This document shows positions 55,658 to 64,000 of a stretch of DNA of 64,000 nucleotides, piece after piece. Below the pieces are notes generated by a model that was not told where the DNA came from, did no database searches, and saw nothing but the letters and a program-made list of their open reading frames with translations. The stretch is from assembly GCF_004006635.1 (NCBI RefSeq), contig NZ_CP034842.1:1674001-1738000 (forward strand), in the 5' to 3' direction. This DNA comes from Fusobacterium necrophorum subsp. necrophorum. Lineage in GTDB: Bacteria; Fusobacteriota; Fusobacteriia; Fusobacteriales; Fusobacteriaceae. How positions within the stretch are numbered: the stretch's first letter is position 1; the number at the start of each line of letters is the position of its first letter. The translations under genes were made by a program, and so were the position numbers.

Positions 55658-58600
55658 TTATTTTTTATAAATTTTATGTATGCTGACATATAATAACGGT
55701 ACGACAAAAAGAGTTAGTAGAGTGGAGGCTGTCAATCCAAAAATAATCGTGATTGCCATTTCTCCATATAGAGGATCAAACATCAATGGAAACATTCCAA
55801 AAATTGTGGTCCCGGCAGCCAAAGAAACAGCTCGAACTCTACTGAGAGAAGCATCTACGACTGCATCAAATTCCGTTTTGTCGGTATGTAATTTTTGATA
55901 ACGTATTTCATCCAAGAGTACAATGGAATTTTTAATCATCATTCCTGAAAGACTTACCATTCCGATAATTGCCATAAATCCAAAAGAACGTCCCGTGATG
56001 AGCAATCCGGGAACAATTCCCAATAAGGAAAGAGGCAAGACAATAAAAATAATAAAAGGATCTGTTAAACTGCCAAATAGCAACAAGCAAGCTATAAACA
56101 TAATCATAAATTGAATAGGTACATAGGATAATACTTTCATAATATTTTTATTTTGTTCGTAATATTCTCCATTCCACTCCAAAGAATAGCCCTCCGGAAG
56201 GTTAATATTCTGAATTTTTTCTTCCAGAATAGATCGCACTTTTTCCACCTGCATTCCTGTTTCAACATCTGCTTGTACTTGAATAGCTCTTTTTCCGTTA
56301 TGGCGAATTATCATAGGGTCTTCCCAGACTAATGTTTTTTCTTTGATCAATTCTCCAAAGGGAATGGCTTCCGTTCCGATTCCCCAAACGGGAACCTGTT
56401 CCAAATTAGTGATATTGACTTGTTGTCCTCCGGATTTTTCTCGAATGACAATCGGCAAATCCTCCACTCCCTCATGAAACATTCCAACTTGATTTCCATT
56501 TCCCAAACGATTCAAAGAGGAGGCAATATCGAAAGCACTCACTCCGTATCTTCGTTCTTTTTGCTCATCCAATTTCGGAGACATGGTTAGAATTTTCTCT
56601 TTCCAATCGACATTCACATTTTTAGCTCCCCGAATCTCATACAACTTTTTTTCTACAGTTCTTGCCAAATCTCTCAGTATTTTCGGATCCGAACCCGTAA
56701 TCCTAAGTTGTAAGGGATATTTTGTAGGAATTCCGTTTGCATAACGTTTTAATTGAATTTGTACTTCCGGTAAATGTTCCCAAGTGAATTCTGTCAAAGA
56801 ATGTTCCAAATCGTCAATTGCCGATAAGGTATTGACGTTCACAATGATTTGTGCCAAAGAAGTCGTCGGTAATTCCGGAATGGTTGCTACATAATATCTG
56901 GCCGGAGAGGAGCCTACAACGGTTGTATAATTTTCTACTTCTTTCTTTTTTGCAATCTCCTGTTCCAAGATTTTAGAAACTTGATTGGTATATTCCAAAC
57001 TGCTGCCCTCCGGAGTCCAAATATTCAACACAAAGCCTTTTTTGTCGGAATTTGGAAAAAAGGAAGTCGAAATTCCTAAGGAGAGAAGAAGAATGAATAC
57101 AAAACTTCCAGCCAATATCATCAGGGAAAGTTTTCGAAAATGCAATATTTTATTCATCCATGTTCGTAAGATCCAATAAAATTTTCTTCGTTTTTTACTT
57201 ATTTTCTGCTCTGTCGGATCCTTTAAATATAAGTAACACAACAAAGGAGTTTGTGTCATGGAAAAAATCCAACTGAGTCCTAAAGAAATAGCAATGACCC
57301 AAAATAAACTTGAAATATATTCTCCAATGCTTGACTTCATTAAATACATCGGTAAAAAAGCGGCAATGGCGACAAAGGTAGCTCCGAATAAAGGTAAGGC
57401 TATCTTTTTTGTCGGTAAGGTAACCGCTTCATATCGCTCCATTTTATGCTCCAGTGCATGTAAGCTTCCGTCAACAATGACAATGGAATTATCTACCAAC
57501 ATTCCCATGGCAATGATAAAAGCTCCCAATGACACCCTTTGTAAATCCATTTTTACAAAAAGCATATAAATAAAGGTCCCTAAAATAGAGAGAACCAAAC
57601 CGCTTCCAATGATGAGCCCACTTCTCATTCCCATAGTAAACAACAAAACACCGATAACTACAGCTACAGAAGCAATAAGATTATACACAAATTGAGAAAT
57701 GGCATTGGAAACCAATTCCGGTTGATAATAAATTTTATGGACTTCGATTCCAAGTGGCAATTTAGAAGAAATTTCTTTCAATTTTTCATCTATTCTTTTT
57801 CCTGTCTTCACCACATTCGTTCCGTTTTCCGGAGACAGTTGCAGACCTATAGACATTTTACCACAAAAACGCATCATATTGCTAGAAGGATTTGAAGAAG
57901 ATTTTTTAATGTCGGCAATATCCTTCAAAACTAATGTATTTCCTGTTTCTCCTGTCAAGGTTTTGAATAGATTCGACTTAGAAAAAATAACTAAATTCTC
58001 AATATCTTCTATCCTTTGAAAAGTGGTATTCAATTGAAAATGCAAATATCGTGTTCCCTGTTCAATCTGCTGCGTAGGAACAGGAATATTTTGCTGTAAA
58101 ATAGCAGCATAAATCATTTTTTCATTAATACCCAGACTTGCCATTTTGGCTCTGTCAATAACAATCTCAATGACGGAGTCCGCCTTTCCGTAAAGTATGG
58201 CTTTGGAAACTCCCTCAATGGCTTCCAATTCTCTTTTGATATATTTGCTGTAATGATTTAATTCCTCTTTGCTGTATCCTTCACTGCTGATTGCAAAAAA
58301 CATTCCATAGACATCTCCATAATCGTCTAACACAATAGGAGAAATCGCTGTACCGGGAAGAGATAATTTGCTGTCCGCTACTTTTTTACGTAAAATATCC
58401 CAATATTGATCCACTTCTTTCGAGGGAATTGCTTCTTCTATTTTGACTCGAATTTCTGAATATCCCGCTTTCGAAATGCTGTCAATGTATTCAATATGAG
58501 GCATTTCTCTAATTTTTTGTTCCAATTTATCAGTCACTTCCAGCTCCACCTGATGAGGATTTGCTCCGGGATAAAGAGTGACTACCAATGCCTCTTTGAC

Positions 58601-58717
58601 TTTAAACTCAGGATCTTCCAATTTCCCAAGTTTAAAATAGGATAAGATTCCTCCCAATGCAATCAACAAAGTTAACACGAGGGTTACTATGCGATTTTTT
58701 AAAAAATACTCTACCAT
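55658..58717 (-). CDS. RND-family efflux pump, inner-membrane subunit (HAE1/AcrB type)
   Basis: 1,019 residues, full length. Twelve helices in two halves with large periplasmic loops. Proton relay acidic residues are in helix 4, GMLVDNSIVIVDGS, and SLSGMMIKNSIVLLDEIRY is the second-half counterpart. Follows the membrane fusion protein (13 bases) and the outer-membrane factor in one operon, a complete tripartite pump. Substrates likely hydrophobic drugs or bile-type compounds. Confidence 0.94.
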   Translation of the reverse strand: MVEYFLKNRIVTLVLTLLIALGGILSYFKLGKLEDPEFKVKEALVVTLYPGANPHQVELEVTDKLEQKIREMPHIEYIDSISKAGYSEIRVKIEEAIPSKEVDQYWDILRKKVADSKLSLPGTAISPIVLDDYGDVYGMFFAISSEGYSKEELNHYSKYIKRELEAIEGVSKAILYGKADSVIEIVIDRAKMASLGINEKMIYAAILQQNIPVPTQQIEQGTRYLHFQLNTTFQRIEDIENLVIFSKSNLFKTLTGETGNTLVLKDIADIKKSSSNPSSNMMRFCGKMSIGLQLSPENGTNVVKTGKRIDEKLKEISSKLPLGIEVHKIYYQPELVSNAISQFVYNLIASVAVVIGVLLFTMGMRSGLIIGSGLVLSILGTFIYMLFVKMDLQRVSLGAFIIAMGMLVDNSIVIVDGSLHALEHKMERYEAVTLPTKKIALPLFGATFVAIAAFLPMYLMKSSIGEYISSLFWVIAISLGLSWIFSMTQTPLLCYLYLKDPTEQKISKKRRKFYWILRTWMNKILHFRKLSLMILAGSFVFILLLSLGISTSFFPNSDKKGFVLNIWTPEGSSLEYTNQVSKILEQEIAKKKEVENYTTVVGSSPARYYVATIPELPTTSLAQIIVNVNTLSAIDDLEHSLTEFTWEHLPEVQIQLKRYANGIPTKYPLQLRITGSDPKILRDLARTVEKKLYEIRGAKNVNVDWKEKILTMSPKLDEQKERRYGVSAFDIASSLNRLGNGNQVGMFHEGVEDLPIVIREKSGGQQVNITNLEQVPVWGIGTEAIPFGELIKEKTLVWEDPMIIRHNGKRAIQVQADVETGMQVEKVRSILEEKIQNINLPEGYSLEWNGEYYEQNKNIMKVLSYVPIQFMIMFIACLLLFGSLTDPFIIFIVLPLSLLGIVPGLLITGRSFGFMAIIGMVSLSGMMIKNSIVLLDEIRYQKLHTDKTEFDAVVDASLSRVRAVSLAAGTTIFGMFPLMFDPLYGEMAITIIFGLTASTLLTLFVVPLLYVSIHKIYKK

Positions 58718-58729
58718 AGTCTTACCTCC

Positions 58730-59833
58730 TCACAATAGATTTCCAACATTCGTATCTGTTTTTGGAGGAATCGGCTTGATAGCCTGACCTTCATGAATGG
58801 TAGCAACTCCTGCTACAATCACCTTTTCTCCTTGTTTTAATCCGGAGAGAATTTGAATTTCCCCGTTCCCTCTCAGTTCTCCCAAGCTTACTTCTCGTTT
58901 TTCCGCTCTATTATTTGCTCCATAAAGATAGACGAAGGAACCGTTTTCTTCAAAAATAGCGGAAATAGGAAGTCGTATTTCTCCCATATCTTCTTTTGGA
59001 AGAACAACACGGACAGTCCCGCTCATCCCTGCATACAAGTTCTTTTCTTCCTGTTGTATCAATTCCAATAATACGGGATAACTTGCCTTTGTCATATCCG
59101 GAGTCGAAGAAACGGATTTTAAATGAAGAGGATAGTGTTTTGTTTTGTCATCATCCAAGATAAGGTGAAAATCCTTTCCCAATTTTATTTTTTCCAAGTC
59201 TTTACTACCTACTTGGATTGCAACTTCAGAAACTTCTTCGGAACTAAGAACAAAAATAGGAGTTCCTGCCGCTACGACACTTCCAACTTCCCCCATTTTC
59301 TTGGAAATAAATCCATCATAAGAAGCTCGCAATATTCCATAGTGAAATTCATTTTGAGAATGAGAGAAAGCAGCCTGATTTGCTTTTTCTGCAGCGATTG
59401 CCGACTTATATTGAGAGAGTACCGTATCGTACTCTTTTTTAGCAATGGCATTGTTTTGATAAAGAGTTTTGACTCGTTCAAATTGCAATCTTGCATTTTC
59501 TGCAACTGCCCTGCTGGCTTCAAACTTTTGTCGATTGGCTTCCATATTCAAGTTGTAGTCTTGTTCTTCCAATTTCGCTAAAATCTGTCCTTTTTTCACA
59601 AAATCTCCAACATTTACAAAAATATTCTCAACTTTCCCTGCCACTTGAAAGGAAAGAACTGTTTCCTGTTTTGCTTGAATAGAAGCAGGATACTCCAGAG
59701 TAATTTCTTCAGAACTTTCTCTTCCAATTTCTTGAATTTTTACCGGTCTTATTCTCTCTTCTTCCTCTTTTTTCCCGCAAGAAAGAAAACAGAAAGAAGA
59801 AATAAGAAAAATAGAAATCCATTTTTTAGTCAT
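58730..59833 (-). CDS. RND periplasmic adaptor (membrane fusion protein)
   Basis: About 367 residues. Lipobox (FCFLSCG), lipoyl/barrel-sandwich halves (AGKVENIFVNVGDFVKKGQI and YDGFISKKMGEVGSVV), a coiled-coil hairpin between them (about 85-145), beta-barrel and membrane-proximal domains. I place the start at ATG 59833 (MTKKWIS), which overlaps the OMF stop; the upstream ATG (59869) overlaps more and has no signal peptide in frame. GAAGGTG is the ribosome site. Confidence 0.92.
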   Translation of the reverse strand: MTKKWISIFLISSFCFLSCGKKEEEERIRPVKIQEIGRESSEEITLEYPASIQAKQETVLSFQVAGKVENIFVNVGDFVKKGQILAKLEEQDYNLNMEANRQKFEASRAVAENARLQFERVKTLYQNNAIAKKEYDTVLSQYKSAIAAEKANQAAFSHSQNEFHYGILRASYDGFISKKMGEVGSVVAAGTPIFVLSSEEVSEVAIQVGSKDLEKIKLGKDFHLILDDDKTKHYPLHLKSVSSTPDMTKASYPVLLELIQQEEKNLYAGMSGTVRVVLPKEDMGEIRLPISAIFEENGSFVYLYGANNRAEKREVSLGELRGNGEIQILSGLKQGEKVIVAGVATIHEGQAIKPIPPKTDTNVGNLL

Positions 59834-61256
59834 TGTTTTCACCTTCTCCCACAAAACGACCTCTTCCAACTAACATATCCAATATTTCTTGAAGAACGGC
59901 AGATTGATATTCGGCTTTCAAAGCTGAACTTTTGGCTTCCTCATAAGATTGAGCGGCTTGTAAATAAGAAAGTTCATCGATCATCCCTACTTTTCTTTCC
60001 AAGCTTTTTTGATGAAATTTTCCTCTTTCCGCCTTTTCGTTTATTTCCGCAATCTCTTCTTCTTCAATACTACTTTGTAATTTTTGATAAACATTGGTCG
60101 TTTCTGCAATACTTTGTAAAATAAGACTTTCTTTTTTTAACATTGCTTTCCGTTGCTCTATTTTTGCTTTTTGATAGGCGGAAATGTCTTGAAAGCCATT
60201 GAAAATAGAAAACACTCCTCCCAAAATTCCCAACAAATAGTGAGAGCTGCTTAATAGGGATAAGCTATGTTCTCCATAAAAACCTTGTAAACCTATAACC
60301 GGAAGAAAACGACTGAAACTTATTTTAAGCTTTTCCTTTTCCACTTCCAACACTTTTTCCTGTATTCCTAAGGCATCGTTATGAACTAAGGCCTGATATA
60401 TCACTTCTTCATAATTGTCTTCTTTTCTTTTTGTTATATTTTGTGTTTTCTGTAATCGGACGGAAGACAGAGGAGAAAGATTTAAAGTAGATAATAAACC
60501 CATCTTCGCCAATTTTAAATCTCTTTGATTTTGTGCCAAGGCTAATTTTTTTTGTTTATAATACGCCTGAGCTTTTTGATATTGCCATTCTAAAATACTT
60601 TGTGTATCTAGGGCTATTTTCATATTGTGTAAGAGTTGTTCGGCACTTTTTAAAGAAGCTTTCAGTTGTATTTCTTCCGCTTCTAAGGCTAAAATCCAAT
60701 AATATTGCTGAATGACTTGAATGCTTATCATTTTTTCCGTCAATGTAAGAACAAGACTTTGAATCTCTTCTCCTTTTCTTCTGGCGGAATATAGAAACCA
60801 AGTTGCCGGAGCAAAAATAGGCATACTGGCTTGCAGGCCATAAACACTATAACTTTTATCCAACAATCGACCTTGAATTTCTTTCGGCAACATCGGTCCA
60901 ATCAAAGGAAATTGACTCAAAGAAGCCGGTAAATCTACTTGTCCCGACAGGGCTTCTTCCCAAAAACTTCGAGTATAAAAAGCAGAAATTCGAGGAAGAA
61001 AATTTCCGAAAGCTATCTTGCTGTCTATTTTGGAAATTTCCCTCTCCAATTGCTTCGTTTTAAGCTCGAGATTTCTTTCCTTGGCAATTTGAATCGCCTC
61101 TTCTAAAGAAAATCTTTGTTCTGTTAGAATTCTTTGTGTTTCTGTTTCTTTCCTTTTCAGTTCCTGCAACAAAGAAGTTTCAGAAATTTCTTTGTTGACA
61201 GAAGAACAAGAACTAAGGAAAAGAAGACAAAGAAAGAAGCTCCATTTTTGTTTCAT
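59826..61256 (-). CDS. Outer-membrane efflux lipoprotein (TolC/OprM type)
   Basis: About 476 residues. Lipobox (LLFLSSCSS), then two long helical regions typical of OMFs (RFSLEEAIQIAKERNLEL and ERKVGMIDELSYLQAAQSYE). Start chosen at ATG 61256 (MKQKWS), where GGGAG lies 8 bases before; the ATG at 61265 has poor spacing. First gene of the leftward pump operon. Confidence 0.9.
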   Translation of the reverse strand: MKQKWSFFLCLLFLSSCSSVNKEISETSLLQELKRKETETQRILTEQRFSLEEAIQIAKERNLELKTKQLEREISKIDSKIAFGNFLPRISAFYTRSFWEEALSGQVDLPASLSQFPLIGPMLPKEIQGRLLDKSYSVYGLQASMPIFAPATWFLYSARRKGEEIQSLVLTLTEKMISIQVIQQYYWILALEAEEIQLKASLKSAEQLLHNMKIALDTQSILEWQYQKAQAYYKQKKLALAQNQRDLKLAKMGLLSTLNLSPLSSVRLQKTQNITKRKEDNYEEVIYQALVHNDALGIQEKVLEVEKEKLKISFSRFLPVIGLQGFYGEHSLSLLSSSHYLLGILGGVFSIFNGFQDISAYQKAKIEQRKAMLKKESLILQSIAETTNVYQKLQSSIEEEEIAEINEKAERGKFHQKSLERKVGMIDELSYLQAAQSYEEAKSSALKAEYQSAVLQEILDMLVGRGRFVGEGENND

Positions 61257-61290
61257 TGCATCCACTCCCTTTTCTTTTCCAATATGTAAA

Positions 61291-61322
61291 GAGAAGTAGC
61301 TTGTATCCCCAAACTACTTCTT
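61291..61322 (-). terminator. Possible terminator after the MORN gene
   Basis: On the minus strand AGAAGTAG and CTACTTCT form an 8-bp stem with a 14-base loop, but only a weak T stretch follows. Confidence 0.4.
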
Positions 61323-61350
61323 CCGCCAAACGTTATTTTAATTCTATCTT

Positions 61351-61884
61351 TTAAAATTCTCCATCATCAATCAATTCTCCATAGGAATAGTGATGTACCC
61401 ATTGAATTTCTCCACTTGGATAATATTGGATATTCTTTCCATGTAATAAATTATTTTGGAAATTTAGAATTTCTCGAACTTTTCCATTTTCATAGTAGGT
61501 AATTTTACTTCCGTTCAAACGTCCTTTTTCAAAAAAAGCTCTACTTTTCAATTCTCCATTTTCGTAATAAATAACCCATTCTCCCTCAAATTCATTCAAG
61601 GAAAAATGAATAAATTCTTTCATTTTCCCGCTTTGATAGTAAAATATGGTATCTCCATCTAAAAGTCCGTCTCGATATTCAGAACTTTGAGAAACAATTC
61701 CATTGGGATAATAGGATAAAGACAAGCCATTTTTGATTCCATTCTCATAACGAATTCTTTCTCGAACTTCCCCTGTCGGATAACGATAAAATACCAATCC
61801 GTCAAAAGGATGACTGTCTTGTTTATAATAAATGACATCTGACTTTTCAATGCTGTCAAAAAATTCAATTTGTCTTTCTTTCAT
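61351..61884 (-). CDS. MORN-repeat protein (YwqK-like)
   Basis: 177 residues made almost wholly of repeats of about 22 residues with the pattern Y-Y-x-N-G-x-x (YYPNGIVSQSS, YYENGELKSR, YYENGKVREI, YYPSGEIQWV). No signal peptide. YwqK-type proteins are annotated as antitoxins in some contexts; no toxin gene is adjacent. Fusobacteria carry many MORN-domain genes. Precedes the efflux operon, with the same direction. Confidence 0.75.
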   Translation of the reverse strand: MKERQIEFFDSIEKSDVIYYKQDSHPFDGLVFYRYPTGEVRERIRYENGIKNGLSLSYYPNGIVSQSSEYRDGLLDGDTIFYYQSGKMKEFIHFSLNEFEGEWVIYYENGELKSRAFFEKGRLNGSKITYYENGKVREILNFQNNLLHGKNIQYYPSGEIQWVHHYSYGELIDDGEF

Positions 61885-62264
61885 CTTGTTTTCCTCCTCT
61901 TTGTTTTTTTTGGGCTAACTTGGAAACAAAGTGAGAGGAGAAGAACTTCCTTTTGCGACTGATAACATAATTGATGCCCCCCATAATTACAACCTTAAAA
62001 TATTTTCAAAAAAGAAAAAATGTAGAAATTTTTACATGCCCTTTTCTAAAAATACTTACCCATATATATGGTAACATAAAAAGATAGTTTTTACAAGATA
62101 TTATCCAAAGAATCTTTGTGAAACTCTTCCACTTAAATTAAGGTATTGAAGTGGAAACTTCTTGGGAAATAGTTGGGTTTACTTTACCAAGCTATCCTTT
62201 CAGTTCCTATGGTTTTATATTTTTAAGCAGAATTTTTTATTTCTGAAAAATGCCTTGATGCAAA

Positions 62265-63011
62265 CTAAAATATCACCATTGCCTTTTTTCTTATAGGATG
62301 TTCCACAACACTACAATGGACATCAAAGATATTCTCAATTATTTTTTCATTCAGAATTAGCTCTGGGGAGCCTTCATAGAGAATTTTTCCTTCTTTCATA
62401 GCATAAATATAATCACAGTAGTAGGATGCCAAGTTAATATCATGCAAAACCATCAAAATTGTTTTGTCAAGTGACTTCAATAAGTCCATAATCTCGACTT
62501 GGTATTTTATGTCTAAATGGTTGGTAGGCTCATCTAAAATTAAAATTTCAGACCCTTGAAATATAGTGCGGGATATCAGAACTCTCTGAATTTCTCCACC
62601 TGACAGAGAAAAGAAATCTCGATCTATATCATCTCTCATTCCTACAAAAGACAAGATCTTTTTGATCTCTTCCCTCTTTTCTCTTCCAGAAAATCTCTTT
62701 TCTTTGGCATAAGAAGCCATATCCATAATTTCTTCTACTGAAAAATTAAAATTCATATTTTGTCTTTGTGTTAATACTGCAATTTCTTTGGCTAAATCTT
62801 TATTTGTATATTCTTTAAGAATTTTTTCTTTAATATATATTTCTCCTGAATCACATTTCAAAAAATGATAAATATTTTTTAATAGAGTACTTTTTCCCGA
62901 ACCATTTGCTCCAATAATTCCCACAACATTTTTATTTTTTACTTCTAGACAAATATTTTTTAATAGTTTTTTCTCCTCAATACTAAAGCATAGATCTTTC
63001 ACTTTTATCAT
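62265..63011 (-). CDS. ABC transporter ATPase, FecE/BtuD-type (iron-siderophore or cobalamin)
   Basis: About 248 residues. Walker A GANGSGKST, signature LSGGEIQR, Walker B ILILDEPTNHLD, H-loop VLHDINLASYYCD. Start placed at ATG 63011 (MIKVKDLCF), with GGGG nine bases before; upstream in-frame ATG 63020 and TTG 63026 overlap the permease gene. Pairs with the permease upstream. The stretch 61885-62264 downstream holds no gene. Confidence 0.9.
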   Translation of the reverse strand: MIKVKDLCFSIEEKKLLKNICLEVKNKNVVGIIGANGSGKSTLLKNIYHFLKCDSGEIYIKEKILKEYTNKDLAKEIAVLTQRQNMNFNFSVEEIMDMASYAKEKRFSGREKREEIKKILSFVGMRDDIDRDFFSLSGGEIQRVLISRTIFQGSEILILDEPTNHLDIKYQVEIMDLLKSLDKTILMVLHDINLASYYCDYIYAMKEGKILYEGSPELILNEKIIENIFDVHCSVVEHPIRKKAMVIF

Positions 63012-63012
63012 A

Positions 63013-64000
63013 TTAATCATCCCCAAATCTATATGATTTTTTTCTAAGGATATTTAGAAAAAATGGAACACCAAATAGTGAAGTTATAACTCCAATTGGA
63101 ATTTCCTGTCCTCTAAAGATTCCTCTTGTCAGCATATCTGTAATCAATAGAAATAGAGCTCCAAGTAAAATGGAGACTGGAATCAATTTTTTATGATTTT
63201 CTCCAACAAGCTTCCTTGAAACATGGGGAATGATTAAGCCGACAAAACCTATAATTCCTGTATTGGAAACAATATATCCTGTTAATAAAGTAGAAATAAA
63301 GACGATAAAGTTTCGCATAAATCGGATATTGACTCCCAGTACAAGGGCATTTTCTGCTCCGATCATCAATATATTAAGTTCTTTATATTTAGGATATGTA
63401 AGTACGAAACTCAAGCTCAAAGCGAGAAACATGGGAAAAATCATTTCCCAATTTGAGCCACTCAGACCTCCTGACATCCAGAAAAAAGCATCTCTTATTT
63501 TTCTTTCATTGGGAGCAATACTGATGAACAAGGTTGTGATGGCAGAAAAAAAAGCAGAAAACGCCACTCCAACTAATACCAATTTCGTCGTGGAAAAATC
63601 TCCAAAGCCGGAGACCCAAAATACCAGAAAAACTGTCACTATTCCTCCGAAAAAGGAAAAAAGAGGAACAGAAAAAGCATAAGCTTCACTCAAAAAAATC
63701 AATCCTAAAACAGCTCCTGCACTCGCACCAGAAGAAATTCCCAATATATAAGGACTTGCCAACGGATTTTTTGTCAGACATTGCATCAATAATCCAACAA
63801 AAGATAAGGAAGCTCCAGCAAGAATGGCAACTATCACTCTAGGAACTCGTAATGTCCATACAATAATATCCAAACTCTCATCCCAATTTTCCGAAAAAAT
63901 TTCTTTTGAAAAAATTCTATTGATGATAATTTTCCAAACCTCTTCCGATTTCAGACTGACGGAACCTATTGTAACAGAAAAAATAGAAATAACAATGATT
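63013..64000 (-). CDS. FecCD-family ABC permease, 5' end outside the window
   Basis: Membrane subunit of an iron-siderophore, haem or cobalamin importer. The frame is open from the window end (IFSVTIGSVSLKSEEVWKII) through VWTLRVPRVIVAILAGASLS and GLMQCLTKNPLASPYILGIS, the classic FecCD start of the permease, to NTGIIGFVGLIIPHVSRKLV. The TTG at 63873 is not the start. The C-terminus overlaps the ATPase start region. The periplasmic binding-protein gene is presumably upstream, outside the window. Confidence 0.9.
   Translation of the reverse strand, partial: IIVISIFSVTIGSVSLKSEEVWKIIINRIFSKEIFSENWDESLDIIVWTLRVPRVIVAILAGASLSFVGLLMQCLTKNPLASPYILGISSGASAGAVLGLIFLSEAYAFSVPLFSFFGGIVTVFLVFWVSGFGDFSTTKLVLVGVAFSAFFSAITTLFISIAPNERKIRDAFFWMSGGLSGSNWEMIFPMFLALSLSFVLTYPKYKELNILMIGAENALVLGVNIRFMRNFIVFISTLLTGYIVSNTGIIGFVGLIIPHVSRKLVGENHKKLIPVSILLGALFLLITDMLTRGIFRGQEIPIGVITSLFGVPFFLNILRKKSYRFGDD

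Noticed and set aside
1..64000. tRNA, rRNA genes or a CRISPR array
   Set aside because: No clover-leaf, rRNA segment or regularly spaced repeat array was found by eye; repeats present are only two or three copies.

Overview
The window is AT-rich DNA from a diderm, low-GC bacterium, most probably Fusobacterium (F. necrophorum-like). This is inferred from the gene mix: an omptin, a TonB receptor, an RND tripartite pump and MipA (outer membrane) beside Firmicute-like carAB, AraC-ABC-MATE and TetR-MATE modules with strong AGGAGG ribosome sites. No rRNA, tRNA or CRISPR array was seen. The first gene (rlmD) and the last (a FecCD-type permease) run off the window ends.

Region 1 (1-24.9 kb) is an accessory island directly downstream of rlmD. 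It holds decayed copies of the C-terminal domain found on many Firmicute RlmD proteins (1279-1500 and 5331-5629) on either side of a frameshifted NACHT-like NTPase gene. After it come an HNH nuclease overlapping a small nucleotidyltransferase, an AbrB-like antitoxin remnant, a YhcG-type PD-(D/E)XK nuclease and fragments. Next is a divergent cluster: a truncated MATE pump and two ABC half-transporters leftward, an AraC regulator and TonB-dependent receptor rightward. Then a TetR / PEP-synthase-like phosphotransferase / MATE operon, and an IbrA-IbrB pair followed by a DUF5131 gene with an internal deletion and a frameshifted macrodomain gene. Many members are broken, so the region looks like a hotspot with repeated gain and decay.

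Region 2 (24.9-32.7 kb) has an orphan leftward transcription unit (about 25.34-24.92 kb), an ATP-grasp gene with a 39-bp tandem duplication, a dicarboxylate/amino-acid symporter, and carAB. The carAB leader encodes a 32-codon peptide whose stop codon lies in an intrinsic terminator followed by nine U, the layout of E. coli pyrBI attenuation.

Region 3 (32.7-40 kb) is a P19-type iron-transport-like operon: a DUF2318 Fe-S membrane protein, two pairs of FtsX-like permeases and ATPases, an FMN-binding lipoprotein and a DUF4418 protein, without P19 or FTR1. An IS91-family element with one nonsense codon follows, then an extremely AT-rich spacer.

Region 4 (42-64 kb) is mostly leftward: nagB, an RpiR regulator and a radical SAM gene; divergent asparaginase; MipA, omptin, two CPBP membrane proteases and a two-component system; typA, truB and patB; an RND/MFP/OMF efflux operon; a MORN-repeat protein; and the ATPase and permease of an iron-siderophore/cobalamin ABC importer.
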